Position numbers and translations under genes: made by a program
Shown here: positions 28,164 through 37,220 of the stretch, piece after piece
Layout: each line of letters starts with the position of its first letter
How positions within the stretch are numbered: position 1 is the stretch's first letter
Source of the DNA: Pseudomonas coleopterorum
GTDB lineage: Bacteria > Pseudomonadota > Gammaproteobacteria > Pseudomonadales > Pseudomonadaceae
Direction: 5' to 3'
Length of the DNA: 64,000 bases
Assembly: GCF_900105555.1 (NCBI RefSeq)
Contig: NZ_FNTZ01000001.1
Location: forward strand, 3,227,501-3,291,500
Notes under the pieces: model-generated
What the model was told of the DNA's origin: nothing
The model's input: the letters and a program-made list of their open reading frames with translations, nothing else
Databases searched by the model: none

Positions 28164-29189
28164 CTATCTGTCGATGATCGGGAAGGTAACGGTGAATTGG
28201 CTACCCCGCCCTGGACCGTCGCTGTGCGCGGTTATACGCGCACCGTGCGCATCCACCAGTTCCCGAACTACGGTAAGCCCGATACCCAAGCCCGAGCCGT
28301 CGAAGCCGATGGCTTCCACGTCCTGAACATAGGGATCGAATATACGAGGCAGCAGGCTCGACGGGATGCCTATGCCATTGTCCGATACAACGACGTCGAA
28401 GGTTTCGTCAGCCCGTGTACCGCTCAAGGTGATCGTTCCGTTTCGCGGCGTATATTTCGCGGCATTGGTGATGATGTTGGTGAAAATTTGCATGATGCGG
28501 ACGCGGTCGCCATTCACCAGAACTTCCTTGGTTGGAAGTGAAACATCGAATGCCAACGTTTTGGACAGTATCAGCGATGCGCAGCTATCGGCTGCTTGTT
28601 CAAGAATGGGAACGATATCGACCGGTGTGCAATTCAGGCTCAGCTTTCCCCTGCTCACGCGGGAGATATCCAGCAAGTCCTCGATCATCCGTGACAGGTG
28701 CTTGACCTGATTTTCGATCAGAACGCCCATCTGCGGAACATCACAACTGGGCGTCATGCGCATGCGCTGGGCCAGCAGACTGATCGGTGTCAGCGGGTTG
28801 CGCATTTCATGCACCACCGACGTCAATGCATTTCTCTGTTGCGACAATGCTTGTTCAGCATCGGCCTGAAGCTTTTGAGCCCTGAGCGCCGCCAGGACCA
28901 AATGTTCGTTGGCTTCCTGCATTTCTTGCTGCAGGCTTTTGAGTGTGGCGGGTTCCTGCACCGATGGAAGATCAGGCACTGCCAGGGCGGCGCGGACCAG
29001 CCGTTGGTTGGCCTCCACCAATAGCTGTATGTGCACGCCATTGCCAGCAACCGTTTCTGCTTCAAGAAGTTCGCGCTGCAGCGCAGCCAGATGGGCAAGC
29101 ACCTGGCGCTTCTTCCTTGGATCGGTGAAAGCTAGCTTATGAGCCTCGTCCTTGTTTTCACGCGCGTCTGCTCCCTTCGACTCATTCAA
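28164..29189 (-). CDS. Histidine kinase without a recognisable sensor domain
   Basis: The 341 residues begin with a charged, coiled-coil-rich part (about 25-130). The H box is VVHEMRNPLTPISLLAQRM (about 129-147), the N box ITNAAKYT, the G1 box VVSDNGIGIP and the G2 box GSGLGIGLTVVRELVDAHG. No membrane helix, PAS or GAF domain is visible, so it is a soluble kinase. The start must be a TTG at 29189, because the KaiC-like stop (29199-29201) is in the same frame three codons upstream. No response regulator is adjacent. It is probably translated and working with the KaiC-like ATPase. Confidence 0.85.
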   Translation of the reverse strand: MNESKGADARENKDEAHKLAFTDPRKKRQVLAHLAALQRELLEAETVAGNGVHIQLLVEANQRLVRAALAVPDLPSVQEPATLKSLQQEMQEANEHLVLAALRAQKLQADAEQALSQQRNALTSVVHEMRNPLTPISLLAQRMRMTPSCDVPQMGVLIENQVKHLSRMIEDLLDISRVSRGKLSLNCTPVDIVPILEQAADSCASLILSKTLAFDVSLPTKEVLVNGDRVRIMQIFTNIITNAAKYTPRNGTITLSGTRADETFDVVVSDNGIGIPSSLLPRIFDPYVQDVEAIGFDGSGLGIGLTVVRELVDAHGARITAHSDGPGRGSQFTVTFPIIDR

Positions 29190-29198
29190 TAGGTGCTC

Positions 29199-30683
29199 TC
29201 ATGAGATATCTTCTCCAGCAGGTGACGTCGAACAATGGCGTCGAGTCGGCCGGCCACCCAGCAGTCCCTCCTGGCCTTGGACCCTACCCCCGATTTGCAA
29301 GCCGTTGTCATCGATGCGATACATCCGCAGCTCGTCCGAATGCGCACTGGCCCTGACCTTGACCACGGCCATGATGCGCTGCAGACGGCTGTCGACTTCG
29401 ATATACCGCTGCACGATGATTGCATCGGTCAGAAACGCCGTTCCGTAAGGACTGAATCTGAGATCGTTGTAGCGATCTTCAAGCTCGGAGGTCATCAACA
29501 CGGTGACCCCGGTCGAGGTGAGCGCACTGACCATGCGCGACAACGACTCGCGAAAGTCCTCCCGGAAAGCCGGGGCAACGGCGAGTTCGAACCCTGACAA
29601 CGAGTCGATGACCACCCGGGTCGCGCCCAACCGCTGAATCTCACTGAACAGTTGCTGCACGATTTCATCGATGGACAGATCCGGCACGCGTCGATCGACC
29701 ACGCCGACCTGATCGTTCTGGATCAGGCGAGTCAGTTCCGCGCTGCGCAGGTGGCTTGGCCGTTGTTCGAAAACCGCCATGACACCTTTCTCGCCACAAC
29801 GCGCGCCTTCCTCGAGGAACGCCGCCGCCAGCAGACTCTTGCCTGAACCCGAGGGGCCGGCAACCAACAGGGAGTAGCCCTGAGGAAGACCACCGCCCAG
29901 CATCTCGTCCAGATGGGCCACGCCCATGCCCAATCGTTGCGCGACGTCACCCTGGAAGAGCGCATCGTTTTGCTGGTTGCCTACCGAGGCCGGTGGAAAC
30001 ACAGTGACGCCGCCCTGGCCGATACGGAACGTGTGCAAACCCGGCAGCGTCGGTTGCCCGCGCATCTTCATGATTTCCATCTTGCGCACCATCGAGTTGC
30101 GCTGGACGCTTTGGCGAAGCCAGATCAATCCGTCGGCCACGGTGAAGATGGGGTTGCTGTCCAGCTCGTTGAAGTACTCGCCCAGCAGAAATGTCGTGGC
30201 ATGCCAGGTGGTCATCAACATGCCCAGCTGTTGCACGAACTGAGGCAGGTTGTTGTTCGGATTGCATTCCGTTTCGCTGGCCAACACCACCGACCGAAAC
30301 GAATCCACGAACACCAACGCAGGGGAATGGGTTTCCACCTCGCTGACAATGCGTCGAAGGACCTCGTCCAGGTCACCGGCGAGGGTATCGTCTGCCAGGT
30401 TGACGTAGCGGATCGACGTATTGACCGCTTCCTCGTCGAAGAAATCGAACTGCTGCTGATAGCGCAGCATCTTGAGCGGCGGCTCGCCCAGCACGGTGAA
30501 GAAAATGGCCGGACGCTCAGGCGTCGCCAAGGCAAACATCATGTGATGCGCCAGCGTGGTTTTCCCGCATCCAGGTGGACCTGCGATCAGGTTGAACGAA
30601 AACTCGGGTAGCCCCCCGCCGAGGATTTCATCGAAGCCTGGCACGCCGGTCTTGAGGCGGTTGATGGTGACTTTGGTACTCAT
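29199..30683 (-). CDS. KaiC-like dual RecA-fold ATPase
   Basis: The 494-residue protein has two KaiC/RadA domains. Domain 1 has Walker A GPPGCGKTT (about 31-39) and Walker B-like ALVFVDSFRSVV. Domain 2 has LLVAGPSGSGKSLLAAAF and VVIDSLSGFELAV. In cyanobacterial KaiC each domain has a Glu-Glu catalytic pair; here the positions read LGEPP and VFEQRP, one Glu each. The C-terminal strand LTDAIIVQRYIEV aligns with the KaiC segment after its phosphosites, but Ser-Thr is not preserved there. The start overlaps the upstream gene by four bases. No kaiA or kaiB is nearby, so a stress or signalling role is more likely than a clock. Confidence 0.85.
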   Translation of the reverse strand: MSTKVTINRLKTGVPGFDEILGGGLPEFSFNLIAGPPGCGKTTLAHHMMFALATPERPAIFFTVLGEPPLKMLRYQQQFDFFDEEAVNTSIRYVNLADDTLAGDLDEVLRRIVSEVETHSPALVFVDSFRSVVLASETECNPNNNLPQFVQQLGMLMTTWHATTFLLGEYFNELDSNPIFTVADGLIWLRQSVQRNSMVRKMEIMKMRGQPTLPGLHTFRIGQGGVTVFPPASVGNQQNDALFQGDVAQRLGMGVAHLDEMLGGGLPQGYSLLVAGPSGSGKSLLAAAFLEEGARCGEKGVMAVFEQRPSHLRSAELTRLIQNDQVGVVDRRVPDLSIDEIVQQLFSEIQRLGATRVVIDSLSGFELAVAPAFREDFRESLSRMVSALTSTGVTVLMTSELEDRYNDLRFSPYGTAFLTDAIIVQRYIEVDSRLQRIMAVVKVRASAHSDELRMYRIDDNGLQIGGRVQGQEGLLGGRPTRRHCSTSPAGEDIS

Positions 30684-31114
30684 TGTGGTGTGTCCTGCGG
30701 ATCTGGGCCGCTCAGAAAATTTCCCCACACGTCCAGTAGCAATCGTGCAGCCAGTGATCGTCCGATCAGGGTGGCGAGGAGCTCGTAGAATGTCTTCAGC
30801 AATTGCTCGCTAAACATGACTGCATCGGTCTTTTCTTGCTCGCTCAAAAGTGAACGTAGTTGCGTCAGGTTCATCGCAGCTGCGAGTCCCTTGTATCTTT
30901 CTGCATAATCCGGATGGGTCGACATGCACAAGAACAGGCTGCGACGGTATAAAGCAGCAACGCCTTTCGGCCCAATGATTGGCGTGAGGGTGGCATCGAT
31001 ATCCTCGAACATGGAAATGATCGCATCGGCGATTTGAAAATTGTCAACGAGGCTGCCAACCCGATGCGCCAAGGCTGCTGAGATCTTCTGGCTCGCTCCG
31101 GTTTCAGGTGACAT
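30680..31114 (-). CDS. Hypothetical protein in the KaiC-like operon
   Basis: The 144 residues are predicted mostly helical, with SLVDNFQIADAIISMFEDID and KTFYELLATLIGRSLAARLL as amphipathic stretches. It has no signal peptide or membrane segment. I do not recognise the family; a helical-bundle sensor or adaptor is one possibility. It is the first gene of the operon and overlaps the KaiC-like gene by four bases, so it is very likely a partner of that ATPase. Confidence 0.7.
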   Translation of the reverse strand: MSPETGASQKISAALAHRVGSLVDNFQIADAIISMFEDIDATLTPIIGPKGVAALYRRSLFLCMSTHPDYAERYKGLAAAMNLTQLRSLLSEQEKTDAVMFSEQLLKTFYELLATLIGRSLAARLLLDVWGNFLSGPDPQDTPQ

Positions 31115-31528
31115 GAGTGTAGATTCTGATAAGTGTGTGTTGAGGGTACACCTTTCAGGCCACCAGGGTTGAATAAAGGGGTTTCATCTGATGAAAAGCC
31201 TTGATGAGTCGATTGCTGTTCGCATCGCTCTTGGGATATAACGGCTTTAATACAAATTCTTATGCAAACTCTTGTACAGATAAATCTTGAGTGAGCAATT
31301 TAGTACACCGTTTTGTATAACTAGCCGATTATATAGAAGAGAGAAACAGCAGCGGTATTGCATGACCCTATAGCGAGGGACGTCGGTCGACAGTGCACGA
31401 TTCAGGGTTTGCCAGGAAACACAAGATCTCGCACATGGCGTTCATTTCCAACAGCCGCCCTCATGAACCCGGCCGATCGGTACGAAAACTGCATCGGTCC
31501 GGTTCGCCGCCAATCCTATGACATCAAT
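31115..31528. promoter_or_regulatory. AT-rich divergent promoter region with TGTACA-like half-sites
   Basis: This 414-base region separates the KaiC-like operon from the diguanylate cyclase gene and contains no supported gene. Bases 31249-31320 are unusually A/T-rich and hold ATACA (31250-31254), TGTACA (31273-31278), AGTACA (31302-31307) and TGTATA (31314-31319). Such spaced elements look like binding sites for a dimeric regulator. Confidence 0.35.
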
Positions 31529-33094
31529 ATGAAATTACGTCACTTCACCCCCGCCAGACTTTCGCCGTCGTCGCTGACCAAAGCCTTGATCGGTTTCATT
31601 GCGCTGGTGTGCCTGTCCCTGATCCTGGCGACGGCCTGGCAAATGAACCTGTCCAGGCAGGAACGTGTGGCGACCGCCAAGGTGGCCGTGTCGAACGTCG
31701 TTCGTGCCGCTGAACAGCAAGCACAGGATACGGTGCGCCAGGCCGACAATACTCTGCGCGATCTTGTGGAACGCGTGGAGCACGACGGCCTGGCCATTGG
31801 TGAGCGAGATCGCCTGGCAAGGCTGATGGCTCAGGACGTGGCGGAAATGGAATCCATACAGGGGCTTTTCATCTACGACGCTCAAGGCAACTGGATAGTC
31901 AATTCCTTCTCCCAAGGACTGCAAAGCAACGACAACAGTGATCGACCCTATTTCATCTATCACCGCGACCATAAGGACCGCTCGGTTCAAATCGGCTCCA
32001 TCGTGAAAAGTCGCCTCACCGGCGACATGGTCATCCCGATCAGCCGACGCATCGATGGTCCGGACGGCAGTTTTGCCGGCGTGGTATTGGCCACGGTGCC
32101 TGTGGCTTATTTCCAGAACTTCTTCGAGAGAATGGACGTAGACGATCAGGGCGTGATTTTCCTGGCGCTCAACAACGGCGATCTGCTGGCTCGACGCCCG
32201 ACCCTGACCGCGCTGATGACCACCAATCTGGCCAAGGGCGAGATTTTCTCGCGCTACCTTCCCCAGAGCGACAGCGGTATTGCCGTAACCAAATCGCTGG
32301 TGGATGGCGTGGAAAGAATCTATGCCTACCGTCGCGTGGCCGGCCTGCCCATGGTCGCGGCTGCCGGCGTGTCTTCTCACCACGTCTTCGCGCCCTGGTG
32401 GGCGTATGCCTATCGCTCGGTGGGGATACTGGCCCTGATCTGCCTGGCGCTGATCGTGTTGAGCCTGTTGTTGTACAAGCAGATCCGGCAGCTGATCACC
32501 GCAGAAAGCGAGTTGCAGAGTGCCCAGAACGAACTGGAGATCATCGCGCAGACCGACAGCCTTACGCACCTGGCCAATCGGCGCCGCTTCGACGTCGCCG
32601 TGCAACAGGAATGGGGACGGGCCAGCCGCAATCGGTCGACGCTCGGGATCATCCTGTTGGACATCGATTGGTTCAAGCAATACAACGACCACTATGGGCA
32701 TGTCCGGGGTGACGATTGCCTTGTAGAGGTGGCCAGCCTTATCGGCGCCGCCGTGCAGCGAGCGGGCGATCTTGCAGCGCGTTATGGTGGCGAAGAGTTC
32801 GTGATCCTATTGCCCGAAACGGATTTCGCCGGTGCGCTCAGCGTGGCCGAAAAGGTCAGGCAGTCCATCTTCGATGCCCGCATAGCGCATTCAGCCAGCC
32901 CCCTGGGCAACGTCACGGTGAGTCTGGGCGTGGTGGCAATCACTGCGCCGAAACAAGACGCCTACACCGCGGCCCTGAAAGAGGCGGATCGGCTGCTTTA
33001 TCGCGCCAAAAAACGAGGTCGAAACTGCGTCGAGGCCAACGAGCTGCTCGGTATGCAAGCAAGCAGCCCCTACACGACCAGCCCGGTGATCTGA
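31529..33094 (+). CDS. Membrane diguanylate cyclase with extracellular Cache-type sensor
   Basis: The 521 residues comprise a first membrane helix (about 16-40), a periplasmic dCache-like region (about 45-285) with FIYDAQGNWIVNS and SDRPYFIYHRDHKD, a second helix (about 290-318), a short coil and a GGDEF domain (about 345-500). The active site is RYGGEEFVILLPE. A product-inhibition site RxxD (RAGD) lies five residues upstream, so the enzyme should be active and feedback-inhibited. It makes cyclic di-GMP from GTP in response to an external ligand. ATG 31529 is chosen; in-frame upstream ATGs exist and no site is strong. Confidence 0.88.
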   Translation: MKLRHFTPARLSPSSLTKALIGFIALVCLSLILATAWQMNLSRQERVATAKVAVSNVVRAAEQQAQDTVRQADNTLRDLVERVEHDGLAIGERDRLARLMAQDVAEMESIQGLFIYDAQGNWIVNSFSQGLQSNDNSDRPYFIYHRDHKDRSVQIGSIVKSRLTGDMVIPISRRIDGPDGSFAGVVLATVPVAYFQNFFERMDVDDQGVIFLALNNGDLLARRPTLTALMTTNLAKGEIFSRYLPQSDSGIAVTKSLVDGVERIYAYRRVAGLPMVAAAGVSSHHVFAPWWAYAYRSVGILALICLALIVLSLLLYKQIRQLITAESELQSAQNELEIIAQTDSLTHLANRRRFDVAVQQEWGRASRNRSTLGIILLDIDWFKQYNDHYGHVRGDDCLVEVASLIGAAVQRAGDLAARYGGEEFVILLPETDFAGALSVAEKVRQSIFDARIAHSASPLGNVTVSLGVVAITAPKQDAYTAALKEADRLLYRAKKRGRNCVEANELLGMQASSPYTTSPVI

Positions 33095-33108
33095 ATACTC
33101 GAGGATGC

Positions 33109-33132
33109 GGCCTGCCCCCACGGAGGCAGGCC
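33109..33132. terminator. Hairpin between converging cyclase and chemoreceptor genes
   Basis: GGCCTGCC (33109-33116) and GGCAGGCC (33125-33132) form a perfect eight-base stem between the two stop codons. It probably ends both transcripts, though no long T-run is present. Confidence 0.45.
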
Positions 33133-33138
33133 CTACCT

Positions 33139-35121
33139 TTACACCTTGAAGCGTCGAACGACCGCGATGAGATTGGCGTTGGACGCGGCGAGAGCCGACG
33201 TGCTGCTCTCGCTCTGCGCGCCACCGGCGACCAATTCATCGACGATCTGCCGCACCGCCACCATGTTGCGGTTGATCTCTTCGCTGACGGCACTTTGCTC
33301 TTCAGCCGCCGTGGCTATCTGAGTGCTCAGGTCATTGATGCGCACCACCGACTCGGTCATCCCGTCCAAGCCTTCGTTGACCCTGGACGTCTTGTCGACC
33401 GTGGCCTGGCAACGCTCCTTGGTGTTCTCCATCGCCACCACTGCGGCACTTACACCGTGCTGCAGACGAGTGAGCATTTCGTTGATCTCCGAGGTACTGG
33501 TCTGGGTACGCCCTGCAAGCGCCCTGACTTCATCCGCAACCACGGCAAAACCGCGACCTTGTTCACCTGCCCGTGCCGCTTCGATTGCCGCGTTGAGCGC
33601 GAGCAGATTGGTCTGCCCTGCAATATCGCCGATGACGCCGAGCACGGAGTTGATCCGCTGGGCATCGTGCTCCATCGCCCTGACCTTGCTGGTCGCCTCT
33701 TCCACCTCCGAAATCAGTTCGCGAACACTGCTGGACGCATCCTCCACTACTACTTTGGAATGGCGGGCCTTTTCGCTCGCGACCTGCGTCATGCTCGCCG
33801 TTTGCGCCGCATTACGGGCGACGTCATCGGCGGTCGAGCTCATTTCGGTGATGGCGGTCACAGCCTGATCGGTTTCGCTGGCGTGGCGAGTCAGGATGCT
33901 GTTGGTGCCACGGGACTGCCCGCGCAGTTGTTCGATCCCCTCGGCGATCAACGAAGAGGAGTCCGACACTTCTGTGATCATCTTCTGCAAATAGACGATG
34001 AAGCGGTTGATGGAGTGGCCCACCGCGCCCACTTCATCCTCGGCGCGGATCACGATGCGCTTGGTCAGGTCGGCATCACCCGCCGACAACGTATCGATAT
34101 TGGTCTTGAGCACCGCCAAACGGTTCATCAGTTGCCTGAGGGCAAAGACGATCACCAGCAGCATGATGACCACCATCGGGATCTGCAGTATCGCCAGGGT
34201 CTTGAGCACATGGCTGCTCTGCGCCGTCAGTATCTGGGTAGGTTGCGCGACAGCCATCTTCCATGGCGTGCCTTCGACAGGCAGGAGGAACAGGGTGTAC
34301 TCCTTGCCACTGCTGCCCATGAACGTCGAGCGGGTGGCACCCGGGGTTTTCAGCAAGCCTTGCAAGGCCGCTGCGAAAGGATACTGGCCGGCCAGGTCGC
34401 CAAGGTTCTTGAGTACGATGTTGCCGGGGATCTCGGGCTGGTTGCTCAGGACCTTGCCGTCGCTTTCGACGATCATCAGCTCGGCGTTGATCTCGCGTTC
34501 TTTCTGGGCGATCAGGTCATTGAAGAAACCCAGGGTCACGTCGACGGTCGCCACGCCATAGGCGGCGCCCTCCTTGGTGATGGCCATCGCGCAGTTGGTG
34601 CGCGGCTCGGGGCTGGCGTCATCCTGATAGGCGGCCGCCCAATTGCACTGCCCTGCAGGCGCCTTGAGACCACCCAGATACCAGGACTGCTCGAAGTAAT
34701 TCTGCGATTCGGGCGAGTTCCAGTGCGTATTGACGATGAGCTTGCCGCTGGCATCTCGATGATAGAACGTACTGTGCTTGGCCCGGCCCTCGGTACGCTT
34801 GTTCGGCAGAGGCCAGATGCCACCGCCGAATACTTTCGATTCTCCGTACTGGTTGACCATGCTGGGTAGCAGGCGGTCGATACTGTCGCTGTCCAGTTGC
34901 GGAACCGTTTCGGTGATCACGCGCTGCTGCGCCTGCACCCGGGCCAGTTCACCCTTGATGACGGCACTGATTTCCCCCGCTTCAGTGACCAGTTTGCGTT
35001 CATCGGTGCTCGTCAGGCTGGGCGTGATCAAGTAGTTGATGCCGACCGCCGTGAGCACGGCGATCAGCAGCACGAAGCCGACGAAGGTAGCGGTATAGCG
35101 AGCTTGAATGGTCTGCAGCAT
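33139..35121 (-). CDS. Methyl-accepting chemotaxis protein with dCache domain
   Basis: The 660-residue transducer has a first helix (about 12-32), a periplasmic dCache_1 sensor (about 35-290) with [12 protein letters not shown], and a second helix (about 300-328). A HAMP linker follows, then a cytoplasmic coiled coil whose tip [21 protein letters not shown] (about 500-520) binds CheA and CheW. Amino acids and organic acids are usual dCache ligands; the ligand here is not predictable by eye. It is convergent with the diguanylate cyclase, whose sensor is of the same general class. Confidence 0.92.
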   Translation of the reverse strand: MLQTIQARYTATFVGFVLLIAVLTAVGINYLITPSLTSTDERKLVTEAGEISAVIKGELARVQAQQRVITETVPQLDSDSIDRLLPSMVNQYGESKVFGGGIWPLPNKRTEGRAKHSTFYHRDASGKLIVNTHWNSPESQNYFEQSWYLGGLKAPAGQCNWAAAYQDDASPEPRTNCAMAITKEGAAYGVATVDVTLGFFNDLIAQKEREINAELMIVESDGKVLSNQPEIPGNIVLKNLGDLAGQYPFAAALQGLLKTPGATRSTFMGSSGKEYTLFLLPVEGTPWKMAVAQPTQILTAQSSHVLKTLAILQIPMVVIMLLVIVFALRQLMNRLAVLKTNIDTLSAGDADLTKRIVIRAEDEVGAVGHSINRFIVYLQKMITEVSDSSSLIAEGIEQLRGQSRGTNSILTRHASETDQAVTAITEMSSTADDVARNAAQTASMTQVASEKARHSKVVVEDASSSVRELISEVEEATSKVRAMEHDAQRINSVLGVIGDIAGQTNLLALNAAIEAARAGEQGRGFAVVADEVRALAGRTQTSTSEINEMLTRLQHGVSAAVVAMENTKERCQATVDKTSRVNEGLDGMTESVVRINDLSTQIATAAEEQSAVSEEINRNMVAVRQIVDELVAGGAQSESSTSALAASNANLIAVVRRFKV

Positions 35122-35384
35122 AGGGGATGCATCCGCGATGTTTGGAATTGTTGGTCTTGTAAGACTTTATCGGCGCGGAGTGCTGCTGCATGAGGGCCAG
35201 TTTTCAGAAATACCCCGATGTCAGGGTTGTGCTGAAGAATGATTGATTACGAGCCGACGGAACTCTATGGCCCCCATCGCCGAGGTCGTCACCGATGCCT
35301 CCGGCTCACCGAGTCACTTGTACGATGTCTTATCAGAGGGTATTACTGCACCTCCATAAAAATAAGATCATGGAGATCGCCCGG
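35122..35384. promoter_or_regulatory. Intergenic region upstream of the EamA operon
   Basis: The divergent region between the chemoreceptor and the EamA exporter shows no recognisable gene. An A-rich stretch (35356-35367) is the only likely promoter feature. A 102-residue open frame from 35239 has no family resemblance and no ribosome site. Confidence 0.3.
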
Positions 35385-35507
35385 ATGGACTCATCGCTGC
35401 CTGCCTGCCCCGAAACCTTCCATACTCCACGCGACCGCGCCAGTGGCCCGCGTGTTCTGCGCGGTGAAAACACCTCTTGCGTCGTCGAATCGTGGGTCGC
35501 CCCATGA
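35385..35507 (+). CDS. Candidate 40-residue leader ORF coupled to the EamA gene
   Basis: The frame begins at ATG 35385 with GGAG (35372-35375) nine bases upstream. It ends in a TGA that overlaps the EamA ATG by four bases (ATGA, 35504-35507). The peptide (MDSSLPACPETFHTPRDRAS...) is not recognised. The overlap and the weak ribosome site of the EamA gene suggest translational coupling or a regulatory leader peptide. Protein function is not claimed. Confidence 0.35.
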   Translation: MDSSLPACPETFHTPRDRASGPRVLRGENTSCVVESWVAP

Positions 35508-36469
35508 ACGCACCTGCCGCACGCAACGTATCGCAGTTTCTCTCTGACCCTAAAATCGTATTGCTTCTGGCCACCCTGTGTTGTGCCCTGTGGGGCAGCT
35601 CTTACCCGGCGATCAAGAACGGCTACGAGATGCTCCAGATTGCTCCGCACGACGTGTCGTCCAAGCTCATTTTTGCAGGCTATCGTTTTCTGCTGGCCGG
35701 CCTGTGCCTGTTGCTGCTCGCCGCCATCATGGGCAAGCCGGTCTTGCGCTTGAGCCGACACACGTTTGGCCAGGTGGCCCTGCTGGGTATCCTGCAAACG
35801 GGCCTGCAATACGTGTTCTTCTACATCGGCCTGGCCTTCACCACGGGCCTGCGCGCGTCGATTCTGAATGCCACCACCACCTTTTTCAGTGTGCTGCTGG
35901 CGCACTTCGCCTATCAGAACGACAAACTGTCCACGCGCAAAAGCGTGGGCTGCCTGCTCGGTTTTGCCGGTGTATTGACCGTCAACGCCGGCGCGGGTCC
36001 GCTCGATGCCTTGCCGTCGCTGCACGGTGAGGGCTTCATCGTGATCGCTGCGTTCGTGCTGTCGGCCGCGTCCATCTATGGCAAATACGTTTCCCACCGC
36101 ATGGATGCAATGGTGATGACCGGCTGGCAACTGGCCATTGGCGGCATGGCTTTGCTCGTGGGCGGCTATGCCACTGGCGGCACTCTGGGTCACATGACAC
36201 CAGCCTCCACCCTTTTGCTCGTTTACCTGGCCCTCCTGTCGGCGGTGGCATTCACGCTGTGGAGCCTGCTGCTCAAATACAATCCGGTTGGCAGGGTCAG
36301 CGTGTTCGCGTTTCTGGTGCCGGTGTTCGGCGCCGCGCTCTCGGCACTGTTTCTGGGCGAGAGCATTTTCGAATGGAAGAACCTGGCCGCCTTGGTGCTC
36401 GTGTGCGCCGGTATCGCACTGGTGACACGGGCACAAATGCCCAGTGTCGTGGCATCCAAGGCGAGCTAG
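35504..36469 (+). CDS. EamA/DMT family transporter
   Basis: The 321-residue protein has about ten helices in two EamA repeats. The first begins LLATLCCALWGSSYPAIKNG, and the second has SVFAFLVPVFGAALSALFLGES, the conserved EamA end motif. It is an inner membrane metabolite exporter or importer of unknown substrate. The ATG at 35504 starts inside the stop of the small upstream frame. It is convergent with the SDR gene, with only 14 bases between them. Confidence 0.82.
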   Translation: MNAPAARNVSQFLSDPKIVLLLATLCCALWGSSYPAIKNGYEMLQIAPHDVSSKLIFAGYRFLLAGLCLLLLAAIMGKPVLRLSRHTFGQVALLGILQTGLQYVFFYIGLAFTTGLRASILNATTTFFSVLLAHFAYQNDKLSTRKSVGCLLGFAGVLTVNAGAGPLDALPSLHGEGFIVIAAFVLSAASIYGKYVSHRMDAMVMTGWQLAIGGMALLVGGYATGGTLGHMTPASTLLLVYLALLSAVAFTLWSLLLKYNPVGRVSVFAFLVPVFGAALSALFLGESIFEWKNLAALVLVCAGIALVTRAQMPSVVASKAS

Positions 36470-36483
36470 TAGGGAAGCAGTGG

Positions 36484-37182
36484 TTACCAGGGCTCGTGGA
36501 AGGGGCGTACCTCTGCTATGAACGACCACGCATCCTTTGGTTGATGAGCCAAGTGATGGACTTCGCCGGCGATCGACGCCGGGGAGATAAAGAAATCATC
36601 CGGGGCTTCGGGACGCAGTTCGCGCTGCCAAGGCACATCGATTACGGCATCGATGATCAGGTAGGCAACATGGATACCCTTGGGCCCCAGGTCGCGGGCC
36701 AAGGACTCGGCCAGAATGCGTTGGGCTGCCTTGGTGGGCGCAAAACCTGCGAAGGCTGCTTTGCCACGCAGCGCAGAGGTATTGCCGGTAACGATCAGAG
36801 CACCCCGACCTGCTTCGATCATGGCCGGTGTCGTCAGTCGTGCCAGGTGAAAGAGCGCCATGGTGTTGATCTCGAAGTTGCGCTGCAAGACGTCTGCATC
36901 GACCTCGGTGAATGTGCCGAAAGCCCCGCCTACGGCGTTATGGATCACCACATCGGGATTTCCGATCCGCTGGATCGCACTCGCCAGGTCCTCGTGATGG
37001 GTCACGTCGCAGGGGACCGCGATGGAATGTGGGATCTCGCGTTCCAACTGCGCCAGTCTTTCCGCATTTCTCGCCAGCATGGCCACGCGATAACCCGATT
37101 CGGCGAAGCGTCGGGCAATTGCCGCTCCTGTGCCAGGGCCGACCCCGGTCACCAAGGCCAATGGCTTGTTCGAATTGCTCAT
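36484..37182 (-). CDS. Short-chain dehydrogenase-like protein lacking the catalytic Tyr
   Basis: The 232-residue Rossmann protein has an altered cofactor turn GVGPGTGAAIARRF (about 13-26), where classical SDRs have TGxxxGxG, and HNAVGGAFG in place of NNAG. At the active site GFAPTKAAQRILAESLARDL keeps the Lys of YxxxK, but the Tyr is Phe. It therefore may not be a normal alcohol dehydrogenase. AAGGAG precedes the ATG. The HxlR regulator gene is 38 bases upstream on the same strand and forms an operon with it. Confidence 0.8.
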   Translation of the reverse strand: MSNSNKPLALVTGVGPGTGAAIARRFAESGYRVAMLARNAERLAQLEREIPHSIAVPCDVTHHEDLASAIQRIGNPDVVIHNAVGGAFGTFTEVDADVLQRNFEINTMALFHLARLTTPAMIEAGRGALIVTGNTSALRGKAAFAGFAPTKAAQRILAESLARDLGPKGIHVAYLIIDAVIDVPWQRELRPEAPDDFFISPASIAGEVHHLAHQPKDAWSFIAEVRPFHEPW

Positions 37183-37220
37183 GGGTAGCTCCTTTTTGCA
37201 TGGAAGTGAAATGGGGGTGC

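Noticed and set aside
32716..34869. 717-residue plus-strand open frame over the chemoreceptor
   Set aside because: It overlaps the end of the GGDEF gene and all of the chemoreceptor gene, with no domain and Arg/His-rich composition.
35239..35547. 102-residue open frame upstream of the EamA gene
   Set aside because: No ribosome site or recognised domain; the shorter frame with GGAG and ATGA overlap in another frame is the better candidate.
35333..36529. Minus-strand open frame over the EamA gene
   Set aside because: Gln/His-rich shadow of a well-defined membrane protein gene.
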